Shown in pieces: positions 8,329 to 18,355 of a stretch of DNA of 64,000 nt. Position numbers and translations under genes: made by a program. Each line of letters starts with the position of its first letter. The stretch's first letter is position 1. The notes under the pieces were generated by a model that was not told the origin of the DNA, made no database searches, and saw only the letters and a program-made list of their open reading frames with translations. The DNA is from Lactobacillus laiwuensis (GTDB taxonomy: Bacteria; Bacillota; Bacilli; Lactobacillales; Lactobacillaceae), in NCBI RefSeq assembly GCF_019972835.1, contig NZ_BPPB01000004.1, positions 1 to 64,000 on the forward strand, in the 5' to 3' direction.

Positions 8329-10209
8329 TTAATCTTTCTTAAACATTTTGCGTAAATCTTTTTTCCTTAGGCGCACAATTACCAAATTACCCTTTGCATC
8401 ATGATACGGATCAGAAATTTGCCTCAAATTTGTCAAAATTTCGCCACAATCTGCAGATGTCAATTTTTTGCGCCCTGCAACTTCCCTTTGAGCTTGGTCT
8501 GCTGCTATTCTTTTAATTAAATTTTGAGAATCACTGTCATCTATGTTTAAAAACGTGTCTAAAATTGTACGCACAGAATGTTCGACGTCTTTGCCTAACC
8601 AAGTGGGATAAGACCTCAAGATAAAGGTATCTTGCCCAAAGTCTTCTAAAAAAATGCCAATTTTTTGAATGTCTGCCAACTTATCTTTTATTTGTAGAAA
8701 ATCTAAATTGCCAAATTCCAAAATTAAAGGACTCAGTAAACCTTGCTGGCTAATTTTAGAACTAGACAACTCGAGCATAATCTTTTTAAAAGAAAGCAGT
8801 CTTCTAGCGGCAACCTGATCAATTAAATATAGGTCATCATTACTTGCAGCAATAATATATACTTTAGTCTGACCTACAAAACTTAGCTCGGGTAAACTAC
8901 TTGCCAGTAATTCATCCCCTGTAGAAATTATCCCACTATTAGATTGCTTACTGGTAAAAGGGGTCAACTGACATTGCTTTTTTACATTATCTGTCCAAGT
9001 TGCAGTAATCAAATATCGATCATCATCTCGCGGAATATCTAAATTCACGTACTGTGCATGCTGTATATGCTGGATTTTTTCAGGTACCGTTTCATTAATT
9101 TGGTCAGCTTGAGTTTCAGGTCTGTTAGTTTCAACCACGTTTTTATTTAAATTAAATTTTAACTGATCAACTAAAGTATCCTCCGTAGCATTATTTAAAT
9201 TGCTGATAGCATCAGATTTTCTTTCATTTTTCAAAAGCACAGTGCTGATTGCATTTGTTATTAAACGACTTAATTCAGTTTCTTTGGATAAACGTACCTC
9301 TCTTTTTGTGGGGTGCACGTTGACATCTACCAAAAGCGGATCAGTTTTTATCTTAACAACAGCTATCGGATAATGTTTAGCAGCAAGGTTATTACCATAA
9401 CCAGCCATCACTGCACTAGCTAATTTGAAATTTCTAATGTAACGACCATTAAGTAAAATGGAAATAAAATTACGCGTAGATCTGGTAAGTTCAGGGTTAG
9501 AAATTAAGCCACTTACTTCAAAGTCATTGTCACTGCCTTTAAAAGACAACATTTTTTCAGCAATATTTCTGCCATAAACACTAGAAACCGTTTGCCGTAA
9601 GTTATTGTTGCCAGCAGTCCTTAATAATATGCGACCTTCGTTCATCAATGTAAATGCAATTTCAGGATAACCTAACGCAATCCGATTAATAATATCCACG
9701 ATTTTCATAATTTCAGTTCTCGGACTACGTAAATATTTCAATCGCGCCGGCGTGTTATAAAATAAGTCTTTAACAGTAATCTGTGTACCTTTTCTGGCAG
9801 CGGCATCCTCCTGTGCTTTTTTAACTCCACCCGCAAACTCGGCGCGCGTACCTATTTCATTAGCAGAATTAGTTAAAATTTCGACATGACTGACTGCAGC
9901 AATTGAGGCTAAGGCTTCGCCCCTAAAACCTAATGTATTGACATTAAATAAGTCATGCTCATTTGCAATCTTACTGGTCGCATACCTAGTAAAAGCAAGA
10001 TCAATCTGATCGCTATCAATTCCGGAGCCGTTATCTTGAACTACAATTTGCTTTAATCCGGCATCAGTGAATTCAATTCTAATTCTGCTGCTACCTGCAT
10101 CAATTGCATTTTCAACCAGTTCTTTTACCACGCTAGCAGGTCGTTCAATTACTTCTCCGGCTGCTATCTGATTAGAGAGGTTGACAGAAAGCTCATGTAT
10201 TTTTGCCAT
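8329..10209 (-). CDS. mutL: DNA mismatch repair protein MutL with degenerate endonuclease motifs
   Basis: A 626-residue mismatch-repair matchmaker. The N-terminal GHKL ATPase is intact: [20 protein letters not shown] (ATP-lid and Mg motif), DNGSGI, and GFRGEAL. The C-terminal half, which in Bacillus-type MutL nicks DNA, is altered: the metal-binding motif DQHA-x2-E-x4-E reads [11 protein letters not shown] at 464-474, and the CPHGRP motif near the end reads HDAKGN at about 603. A clamp-binding-like QQGLLSPL segment is still present. So the ATPase and dimer roles look kept while nicking is probably lost. It starts three bases after mutS. Confidence 0.93.
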   Translation of the reverse strand: MAKIHELSVNLSNQIAAGEVIERPASVVKELVENAIDAGSSRIRIEFTDAGLKQIVVQDNGSGIDSDQIDLAFTRYATSKIANEHDLFNVNTLGFRGEALASIAAVSHVEILTNSANEIGTRAEFAGGVKKAQEDAAARKGTQITVKDLFYNTPARLKYLRSPRTEIMKIVDIINRIALGYPEIAFTLMNEGRILLRTAGNNNLRQTVSSVYGRNIAEKMLSFKGSDNDFEVSGLISNPELTRSTRNFISILLNGRYIRNFKLASAVMAGYGNNLAAKHYPIAVVKIKTDPLLVDVNVHPTKREVRLSKETELSRLITNAISTVLLKNERKSDAISNLNNATEDTLVDQLKFNLNKNVVETNRPETQADQINETVPEKIQHIQHAQYVNLDIPRDDDRYLITATWTDNVKKQCQLTPFTSKQSNSGIISTGDELLASSLPELSFVGQTKVYIIAASNDDLYLIDQVAARRLLSFKKIMLELSSSKISQQGLLSPLILEFGNLDFLQIKDKLADIQKIGIFLEDFGQDTFILRSYPTWLGKDVEHSVRTILDTFLNIDDSDSQNLIKRIAADQAQREVAGRKKLTSADCGEILTNLRQISDPYHDAKGNLVIVRLRKKDLRKMFKKD

Positions 10210-10211
10210 GA

Positions 10212-12818
10212 CTAGTTCTCATCCTTTAAATCTTCCTGCCAGTTTTCGACTAGCTGCATTACTTGCAAAGGCGTCTGATCAGCTAAATAAAGATTAGAAA
10301 TTTCATCTAAGATATCTTTTTCTTTATCAGTTAATTCATCCTTGGAATCTAATGGTGTTTCAACAGGCTCAGCTTCTTCTGTTTCACTAACTGAACTAAA
10401 CAAATCCAGCTGCGTGGAAGCTGGGCCCAAATTACTTCCTTGAGCTTCAAGCCTATTAAGCAACTTGGTAGCTTTGCGTAAAACTTTTCGCGGTAACCCG
10501 GCAAGTTGAGCAACATGGATGCCATAACTTTGATCAGCTGGTCCAGGTAAAATTTTGTGAAGAAAAATCAACTTGCCGTTTTCTTCGGTTGCTCCCACGT
10601 GAATATTCTTTAAATGAGGCAAAGTCTGTTCCAAGGCTGTTAGCTCGTGGAAGTGCGTCGCAAATAAAACTTTGGCTCCAACTTCATCGTGCAGATACTG
10701 GACAATAGCACCAGCTAGAGCCATACCATCATAAGTGGCTGTTCCCCGCCCGATTTCATCAAATAAAACCAAGCTGCGTTTAGTGGCATGTTGTAAAGCA
10801 TCATTTGCTTCAGTCATTTCAACCATAAAGGTACTTTGACCAGAAATCAGATCGTCTGCTGCCCCAATCCGGGTAAAAATTTGGTCAAAAATCGGCAAGT
10901 CAGCACTATCTGCTGGCACAAACGAACCAATTTGAGCCATCACGGCAATAAGCGCCATTTGTCGCATATAAGTACTTTTCCCTGACATATTAGGACCTGT
11001 TATCAGAAAAATGTCCGTATTTTCTGTTAATTTTACATCGTTAGGAATAAAAGAGCCTGCTTTCATGACCTGTTCAACTACAGGGTGACGGCCCATGATA
11101 ACTTTAACATCCTGATTATCAGTATGGAATTGTGGTCGGCAGTAATTGTTGTCCTCGGCTACTTGAGCAAAAGAGCAGAAAACATCGAGCTCTGCCACTT
11201 GTCCAGCCAACTTTTGCAAGGCAGGAATATATTTCTTAACTTCTTCTCTTAATTTCACAAACAAATCATATTCCAAATCCGTCGATTTGGTCTGTGCTTC
11301 TAAAATCAGATTTTCATGTTCTTTAAGTTCAGGTGTAATATATCGTTCAGCATTGGTCAAAGTTTGCTTACGGGTATAACGATCTGAAGGTACTTTGCCC
11401 TTATTCGAATTTGTAACCTGAATATAATAGCCAAAGACCTTGTTGTAACCTACTTTTAAATTTTCAATTCCTGTTTTGGCCCGTTCATCCTGCTCCATTT
11501 CAGTCAACCATTTTTTACCATTATTCATGGCATCCCGGTAGCGATCCAATTGACTATCAACACCATCTTTGATTAATCCGCCTTCAGTCGTCAGAACTGG
11601 AGGCTGATCAACAATGGTATCTGTAATTAATTTAGCAATGCCTTTTAACGGATCAATTTGTTTGGCAAAATTTTGCAGATTTTTATTATCCGCCCTTTGC
11701 ATTGCTGTCAAAATCGTTGGCACGGCATTGAGAGAGTGAGCCAACTGCAATAACTCGCGGGCATTGACATTGCCAAAAGCAATTCGTCCAGTTAAACGTT
11801 CCAGATCATAAACCCCTTTTAGAGCATCGTTAATATTTTCTCGCGTAAAATATTCATCAATTAAGGCCTGCACCATTTCTTGCCGTTTATTTAGCTGCTC
11901 AACTGACAAGAGTGGCCGAGCCAGCCATTGTTTTAACAACCGTCCACCCATTGCAGTGTGCGTTTTATCCAGAACCCAAAAAAGGGAACCCATTTTTTTG
12001 CCGGTTTTCGCAGATGCTGTTAACTCTAAATTATCCCGTACGGTATGAGACATTTGCAAATATTGATTGACTTCATAACTTTTTGCTACTTGTAAGTGGG
12101 CTAAACTGCGGCGCTGCGTCTGCAATAAATAACCTACAAGTTGTTTTACAGCAGCTTTTTCGGCAGAATTAGTTAAATTTTGTTCAGCAAAGGAAATCTC
12201 CGCATGTTTGCCAGTCAGTTCTACTGGCTCTGAAATAGTAATATTTGCTTTATGAAAAAAATCACTATCCTTGTCACTTAAGTGACCATTAAAAACGACT
12301 TCACGGGTACGCAATGACAATAGTTCATTTGAAACAGCCGCAAAACTCTTTAAATGTGTGGCATAAATTTCACCGGTAGATAAGTCACTGTATGCCAGTC
12401 CAAAGCAACTTTTAGTAGTCACAACTGATGTCAGATAATTCGATTCCTTGGCTTCACTGGGCTTGTCATTCATCAAAGTTCCCGGAGTCACAAGTTGAAT
12501 TATGCCCCGTTTAACCATTCCTTTAGCTTTTTTAGGATCTTCAAGTTGTTCACACAAGGCTACTTTGTAGCCTTTTTCAACTAAAGTATCTACATAAGAT
12601 TGAACAGCTACATGCGGGACTCCCGCCATGGGAACAGGATTTTCAGTTTTATTTGACCTGTGAGTCAGCGTTAATTCCAAAATTTGCGCACCTTTGACTG
12701 CATCATCTTCAAATAATTCGTAAAAATCGCCCACCCGATAAAAAAGGAAAGCATCCGGATATTGCTTTTTAATTTCGTGATATTGCTCCATCATCGGAGT
12801 CAGGTTTGTTTGCGCCAT
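10212..12818 (-). CDS. mutS: DNA mismatch repair protein MutS
   Basis: An 868-residue mismatch-recognition ATPase. The mismatch-binding motif GDFYELF (F-x-E) is at about residues 31-37, the lever and clamp domains are in the middle, the ABC-type Walker [11 protein letters not shown] is near 610, and Walker [14 protein letters not shown] is near 690. A textbook beta-clamp peptide QLDLF lies in the C-terminal tail. The longest frame starts seven codons earlier with a GTG or ATG lacking a site; the ATG at 12816-12818 follows AAGGGG at the right distance and begins MAQTNLTPM like the family. First gene of the mutSL-ruvAB run. Confidence 0.96.
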   Translation of the reverse strand: MAQTNLTPMMEQYHEIKKQYPDAFLFYRVGDFYELFEDDAVKGAQILELTLTHRSNKTENPVPMAGVPHVAVQSYVDTLVEKGYKVALCEQLEDPKKAKGMVKRGIIQLVTPGTLMNDKPSEAKESNYLTSVVTTKSCFGLAYSDLSTGEIYATHLKSFAAVSNELLSLRTREVVFNGHLSDKDSDFFHKANITISEPVELTGKHAEISFAEQNLTNSAEKAAVKQLVGYLLQTQRRSLAHLQVAKSYEVNQYLQMSHTVRDNLELTASAKTGKKMGSLFWVLDKTHTAMGGRLLKQWLARPLLSVEQLNKRQEMVQALIDEYFTRENINDALKGVYDLERLTGRIAFGNVNARELLQLAHSLNAVPTILTAMQRADNKNLQNFAKQIDPLKGIAKLITDTIVDQPPVLTTEGGLIKDGVDSQLDRYRDAMNNGKKWLTEMEQDERAKTGIENLKVGYNKVFGYYIQVTNSNKGKVPSDRYTRKQTLTNAERYITPELKEHENLILEAQTKSTDLEYDLFVKLREEVKKYIPALQKLAGQVAELDVFCSFAQVAEDNNYCRPQFHTDNQDVKVIMGRHPVVEQVMKAGSFIPNDVKLTENTDIFLITGPNMSGKSTYMRQMALIAVMAQIGSFVPADSADLPIFDQIFTRIGAADDLISGQSTFMVEMTEANDALQHATKRSLVLFDEIGRGTATYDGMALAGAIVQYLHDEVGAKVLFATHFHELTALEQTLPHLKNIHVGATEENGKLIFLHKILPGPADQSYGIHVAQLAGLPRKVLRKATKLLNRLEAQGSNLGPASTQLDLFSSVSETEEAEPVETPLDSKDELTDKEKDILDEISNLYLADQTPLQVMQLVENWQEDLKDEN

Positions 12819-12874
12819 TATTCCCCTTCTTTTCTGCATTACTGTTATTATTATACGCTAAACTTCTTGTTAAA

Positions 12875-12908
12875 AGAAAAAAGACCGCAAGTAAAACGAT
12901 CTCTTTTC
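12875..12908 (-). terminator. Terminator between pcp and mutS
   Basis: Short hairpin AGACCG (12882-12887) with CGATCT (12898-12903), with flanking A/T runs that lengthen the stem. On the minus strand it is followed by TTTTTTC. It fits the end of the DUF969-DUF979-pcp transcript. Confidence 0.5.
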
Positions 12909-12953
12909 ACAATATGCTTTTTAGTTGCAATAATTGCTTTCTGTTTAAAAAAT

Positions 12954-13601
12954 TTAAGCAATGTGACCTTCAATACTCTGTAAATCTTTTTTGCCATCCA
13001 TTTTCACAATTGCGGTAATTGCAGCAGTAATGCCTTTGACATCATCTGCTAGGCTAAGACATGGAGTTTCAGGTTTAGCAACAACTTGCTCAGGTAAATA
13101 TGGAATATGCATAAATCCAGCTTTTAAATTATGAAATTCCTTATCAATCATATACTGCACTTGATACATAATATGATTGCAGACAAAAGTTCCTGCAGTT
13201 GTTGAAACAGAGCTTGGCAATCCGATTTCACGAATTGCTCGTGCCATGGCTTTAACAGGAAGTTGTGTAAAATATGCGTTTTGACCATCTTCATGAATAG
13301 GACTGGCAATTGGTTGATAGCCTTTATTATCAGCAATACGTCCATCATCAAAATTGATAGCTACGCGCTCTGGAGTCAAAGCATAACGACCACCAGCTTG
13401 TCCGATATTTAACACATAATCTGGTTTTTCCTTAAGAATAGCCTCATGAACCACGTCGGCACAATCACCGAAAACAGTTGGTATTTCCAGTTTTATAATT
13501 TGTGCACCAGCGATTTCATCATCCAGTAGTTTAACTGCCTCAATTGCAGGATTAATTTCATCTTCACCAAAGGGATCAAAACCTGTTACAAGAATTTTCA
13601 T
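12954..13601 (-). CDS. pcp: Pyrrolidone-carboxylate peptidase (pyroglutamyl peptidase I)
   Basis: A 215-residue cytosolic cysteine peptidase (family C15) that removes N-terminal pyroglutamate from peptides. Family motifs are visible: [16 protein letters not shown] at the N-terminus, the glutamate-containing TPERVAINF near residue 78, the catalytic cysteine in FVCNHIMY near 143, and the catalytic histidine in [10 protein letters not shown] near 167. It is the last gene of a three-gene operon with two membrane proteins of DUF979 and DUF969, 20 bases after the first of them. The context suggests these membrane proteins handle pyroglutamyl peptides or a related substrate. Confidence 0.95.
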   Translation of the reverse strand: MKILVTGFDPFGEDEINPAIEAVKLLDDEIAGAQIIKLEIPTVFGDCADVVHEAILKEKPDYVLNIGQAGGRYALTPERVAINFDDGRIADNKGYQPIASPIHEDGQNAYFTQLPVKAMARAIREIGLPSSVSTTAGTFVCNHIMYQVQYMIDKEFHNLKAGFMHIPYLPEQVVAKPETPCLSLADDVKGITAAITAIVKMDGKKDLQSIEGHIA

Positions 13602-13621
13602 TATCTTCTCTCCTCACTATC

Positions 13622-14545
13622 TTAAAATGCTAAAAAGTACATTAGAACAATTTGAATGAGCAACATGCTGATTGCGATCGGAAATTGTTGCTTGATTACG
13701 CCTAGTTGGTCTTTCATTTCCATAAGAGCAACTGGTAATGTATTGAAATTGGCTGCCATTGGAGTAAGCAATGTGCCGCAATATCCAGATGTCATTCCCA
13801 GTGCTGCAACTACAATCGGTGAGCCACCTTGGGCCACAACGAAGGGTATACCAATCCCTGCTGTAATAACTGCAAACGCAGCAAATGCATTACCCATTAT
13901 TGCTGTAAATAGTGCCATAGCAATACAATAAAGTGCAACTCCTAATAAGTGGTTTCCAATAGGAAAAAGCCCGGAAATAGCTTTAGCCGTCACTTGTCCC
14001 ACACCTGAAGCTGTAAATACCACACCTAAAGTTGCAAGTAGTTGTGGTAAAATGCCGGCAGAACCAACAGAACGGACCATTCTTTGTGTATCTTCGTAGA
14101 CTATTTTGGTATTTGATTTAGTCAAAATTTGTGCAACAACAAGTGAAACAATAGCTGCTACACCGATACCTACTTGACCACCTAAATTAGTAAATTGGGC
14201 TATGACCAAAGCTAAAACTGCCAGCAGGATACTTGGTAAGAAAATCCAGTTGCCAATGCGTTTAACCGTTTTTTGAGCAACTTTTTCATTTAAATCCTTT
14301 ATGTGTCCTACACGCACTTGTTTAAACAAAGATAATAAAGCAATGATCAGGATAATGCCACCATTAATTGCATTTGGCAACCACTGTCCAGCACAGAAAA
14401 GTACTGCAAACAAAAGCCAAAATATTCCAGTACCCCAGCGGACTGGATTAGATTGATCACGCCAAGATTCAATAGCAGCAGCGAGGAAAAAAAGGCCAAT
14501 TAAAATATAGAATGCGAGTAAAATGTTATTAATTATAGTTTCCAT
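13622..14545 (-). CDS. DUF979 family integral membrane protein
   Basis: A 307-residue, strongly hydrophobic protein with about nine predicted membrane spans and no soluble domain. The family (DUF979) has no established function; it occurs next to DUF969 proteins and pyroglutamyl peptidase in several Firmicutes. Here it lies 8 bases after the DUF969 gene and 20 bases before pcp. The repeated small-residue membrane segments, with GxxxG-like glycines around residues 240-260 (motif MTSGYCGTLLTPMAANFN), resemble ion-coupled permeases. I infer that it forms a two-part transporter with its neighbour; substrate unknown. Confidence 0.8.
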   Translation of the reverse strand: METIINNILLAFYILIGLFFLAAAIESWRDQSNPVRWGTGIFWLLFAVLFCAGQWLPNAINGGIILIIALLSLFKQVRVGHIKDLNEKVAQKTVKRIGNWIFLPSILLAVLALVIAQFTNLGGQVGIGVAAIVSLVVAQILTKSNTKIVYEDTQRMVRSVGSAGILPQLLATLGVVFTASGVGQVTAKAISGLFPIGNHLLGVALYCIAMALFTAIMGNAFAAFAVITAGIGIPFVVAQGGSPIVVAALGMTSGYCGTLLTPMAANFNTLPVALMEMKDQLGVIKQQFPIAISMLLIQIVLMYFLAF

Positions 14546-14553
14546 TATTTCTC

Positions 14554-15222
14554 CTATTTTTCTTTATTCTTCATTAGCTTTTGGTCAAATGCGTGATTGT
14601 AGAACAAGCATAAAATATAGCTGATAATTGCGACTGGGAAAGTATATAAAACTATTCCAGATGGATCTACAGGATGACCCAGCGATTTCATCGTACTTGC
14701 AATAAGTAAAACACTTGATGAGGCCACAAACAGATTTTGCGCAAAGAAATTACCAAAATTTTCTGTTGCAGCAGCTCTACCTTTGATTTGATCTACTTCT
14801 AAAGGTGTCAATTCGCTATTAACCTTACCGGCCGCTTGCGCCATTGGATTAATTAATGGTGCAATAAACTGGACGTGTCCTTGTAATGAAATACCAAAGG
14901 CACCGGCAATTTCACGAATGGCCTGATAAATATCGAATATACGACCAGGTGTCAGTTTCTTCATTTTTTTAATTAAATTAACAGCGGCTTGTTTTAAACC
15001 ATGTCTTTCTAAAATTCCAATAGTTGGCAAAGTGAGAAAGAAAAGAGAAACCATTCTGTTATCCATAAATCCTTTACCTAGAATTGTCAAAAATGAGGTA
15101 AAATCTATTCCTGAAACTAATGCCGTAACTAAAGCAGAAATTACGACTACAGCTATTGTATCAAGTCCCAAGGCAAACCCTAACACTATAACTACAATAC
15201 CCAACAAACTTAAATATTCCAC
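14554..15222 (-). CDS. DUF969 family integral membrane protein
   Basis: A 222-residue membrane protein with about six spans and a charged loop (AAVNLIKKMKKLTPGR) in the middle. The longest frame begins at an ATG at 15255, but AAAGGA precedes a GTG at 15220-15222 by six bases and gives a protein beginning at VEYLSLLGIVVIVLG, as expected for this family; I use the GTG. First gene of the DUF969-DUF979-pcp operon. Family function is unestablished; with DUF979 it looks like half of a permease. Confidence 0.8.
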   Translation of the reverse strand: MEYLSLLGIVVIVLGFALGLDTIAVVVISALVTALVSGIDFTSFLTILGKGFMDNRMVSLFFLTLPTIGILERHGLKQAAVNLIKKMKKLTPGRIFDIYQAIREIAGAFGISLQGHVQFIAPLINPMAQAAGKVNSELTPLEVDQIKGRAAATENFGNFFAQNLFVASSSVLLIASTMKSLGHPVDPSGIVLYTFPVAIISYILCLFYNHAFDQKLMKNKEK

Positions 15223-15253
15223 TAATGTTCCTTTCAAGTAAATAATCTTAACC

Positions 15254-15281
15254 AAGATAAACTAAAAATGAATTGTAACAA
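15254..15281 (-). promoter_or_regulatory. Promoter of the DUF969-DUF979-pcp operon
   Basis: Minus-strand -35 TTGTTA (15276-15281) and -10 TATCTT (15254-15259), with a 16-base spacer. The -35 box lies against the T tract of the groEL terminator, so initiation begins right where groE transcription ends. Confidence 0.45.
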
Positions 15282-15284
15282 AAA

Positions 15285-15323
15285 AATCCTACTAGCAAGC
15301 CCCACAGGATTGCTAGTAGGATT
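15285..15323 (-). terminator. groEL terminator
   Basis: A perfect 14-bp stem, AATCCTACTAGCAA (15285-15298) with TTGCTAGTAGGATT (15310-15323) and an 11-base loop, followed on the minus strand by seven T. It lies 25 bases beyond the groEL stop. Confidence 0.92.
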
Positions 15324-15348
15324 TATTAATTAACTAATAAAAACTAAA

Positions 15349-16992
<1,644 letters not shown>

Positions 16993-16996
16993 TTAA

Positions 16997-17281
16997 TTAC
17001 TTAACAATTGCTAAAATATCTTTTTCATGAAGGACTAAATACTTTTCGTCATCGTATTTGACATCAGTGCCTGAATATTTGTCATATAAAACAACGTCAC
17101 CCTTTTTAACAGTCATAGGAATTTTACTGCCATTTTCAGCATAACTGCCTTCACCAACAGCTACAACTTCACCTTCTGTTGGCTTTTGTTTAGCATTAGA
17201 AGCCAGGACGATTCCGCCTACAGTTTTCTCTTCTTCTTCTTTAACTTTAACGATCACGCGATCACCAATTGGTTGTAACAC
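16997..17281 (-). CDS. groES: 10 kDa co-chaperonin GroES
   Basis: A 94-residue lid for the GroEL chamber. It carries the N-terminal IGDRVIVK strand, the GroEL-binding mobile loop ([13 protein letters not shown]), and the family end [12 protein letters not shown]. The start is GTG (17279-17281) behind AGGAGGG. It is the first gene of the groE operon, with promoter and CIRCE operator upstream. Confidence 0.97.
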   Translation of the reverse strand: MLQPIGDRVIVKVKEEEEKTVGGIVLASNAKQKPTEGEVVAVGEGSYAENGSKIPMTVKKGDVVLYDKYSGTDVKYDDEKYLVLHEKDILAIVK

Positions 17282-17326
17282 GTTTGTCCCTCCTAAAATT
17301 AAATTATTAATCTATTTTACGTGTCA

Positions 17327-17353
17327 TTAGCACTCCTATTCATCAAGTGCTAA
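17327..17353 (-). promoter_or_regulatory. CIRCE operator (HrcA-binding) of groESL
   Basis: TTAGCACTC-N9-AAGTGCTAA at 17327-17353, the HrcA consensus with one deviation in the right arm (GAGTGCTAA expected). It lies just downstream of the groE -10 box, where HrcA blocks initiation until heat shock. The hrcA gene is not in the window. Confidence 0.93.
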
Positions 17354-17365
17354 CTTACATTTATG

Positions 17366-17394
17366 ATAATAACCCCTTTTCATAAAAAATGCAA
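17366..17394 (-). promoter_or_regulatory. groESL promoter
   Basis: Minus-strand -35 TTGCAT (17389-17394) and -10 TATTAT (17366-17371), separated by 17 bases. The transcription start would lie at the edge of the CIRCE element. Confidence 0.75.
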
Positions 17395-17401
17395 GAAAAA
17401 A

Positions 17402-17428
17402 TTAGCACTTTGAGTAAAAAAGTGCTAA
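17402..17428 (-). terminator. rex terminator formed by a second CIRCE-like repeat
   Basis: A perfect 9-bp inverted repeat TTAGCACTT-N9-AAGTGCTAA (17402-17428), with an extra A/T pair outside. On the minus strand it runs into TTTTTT, so it reads as a rho-independent terminator 15 bases after the rex stop. Its arms also match the CIRCE half sites with the same 9-base spacing, and it lies directly upstream of the groE -35 box. Confidence 0.75.
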
Positions 17429-17442
17429 TTGTATTTTTATAC

Positions 17443-18078
17443 CTACTTTTTCTTATCTGAGTCAAGGAAGTAAATTAGAGTTTGTAATTCCGTTGCCAAA
17501 TCAACGTTCTGGATTCTAATACCACTTGGAGCAGACAAACGAATTGGCGTGAAATTCATAATTCCTCGAATACCGGCTTCAACCATATCATCAGCAGTCT
17601 TTTGTGCTGTCGTGGAAGGAACAGTCAAAATTGCAATAGAAATCTGTTGGTCACTAAGCTGTTTTTTTAGTTCACTCATGTCATAAACAGGCACGCCACT
17701 GAGAATCTTGCCTGTAATTTTATCATCTATATCAAAAGCACATGAAATACGAATATTGTTTGTACGTTTGAAATTATAGTTTAATAACGCATGGCCTAAA
17801 TTACCAACGCCAACCAGGGCAACATTTGTTAAGGTATCTTGATTTAAAATCTTTTTAAAAAAGGAAAGCAAACTTTTTACATCATAACCATAGCCCCGTT
17901 TGCCCAATGCACCAAAGTATGAAAAATCACGTCTGATTGAAGCACTATCTACTTGAACAGCCTCAGATAATTCAGTTGAGGATACCTTTTCTTTACCAGC
18001 CTCATTTAAAATTATCAGGTAGCGGTAATATAGCGGCAATCTTTTAGCCGTAGCTGTGGGTATTTTGATTTTTTCCAT
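17443..18078 (-). CDS. rex: Redox-sensing transcriptional repressor Rex
   Basis: A 211-residue dimeric repressor that senses the NADH/NAD ratio and controls fermentation genes. It has an N-terminal winged helix (about residues 10-80, with [20 protein letters not shown] as the recognition region) and a Rossmann domain with [12 protein letters not shown] near 90-101, then a C-terminal swapped helix. Length and motifs fit the family fully. It has its own terminator and precedes groES on the same strand. A half-conserved Rex-type box lies in its own promoter region, so weak autoregulation is possible. Confidence 0.95.
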   Translation of the reverse strand: MEKIKIPTATAKRLPLYYRYLIILNEAGKEKVSSTELSEAVQVDSASIRRDFSYFGALGKRGYGYDVKSLLSFFKKILNQDTLTNVALVGVGNLGHALLNYNFKRTNNIRISCAFDIDDKITGKILSGVPVYDMSELKKQLSDQQISIAILTVPSTTAQKTADDMVEAGIRGIMNFTPIRLSAPSGIRIQNVDLATELQTLIYFLDSDKKK

Positions 18079-18116
18079 TTAAAAAGCCTCCAACTTGATT
18101 AAGAATATATTTTGTT

Positions 18117-18134
18117 TTGTGAATTTTTCAGCAA
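18117..18134. promoter_or_regulatory. Possible Rex operator between rex and the ABC-F gene
   Basis: The 18-mer TTGTGAATTTTTCAGCAA has a perfect left half of the Rex consensus TTGTGAA-W4-TTCACAA, but only four of seven matches in the right half. It lies 39 bases upstream of the rex start, where the rex promoter should be. The rest of the 277-base divergent region (18079-18355) is AT-rich without other clear elements. Confidence 0.3.
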
Positions 18135-18355
18135 TTACTACTATTTTATCTATAAATTTGCGCTATTTGCAAATATTTTTTTCACAATCTATCAAATTTT
18201 AGCATAATAGTAACAGGTTGATAATAGAAATTTGTATTTTTACCCTTTCAAATGCAAAAATGCTTCTTTTTTACATTTATTTCTTATATTTGTCAATCAA
18301 ACTCTCCCACAAGAATTTTGCTACGTATGCTAAAATGGTTTCTAGGTGAAAAATT

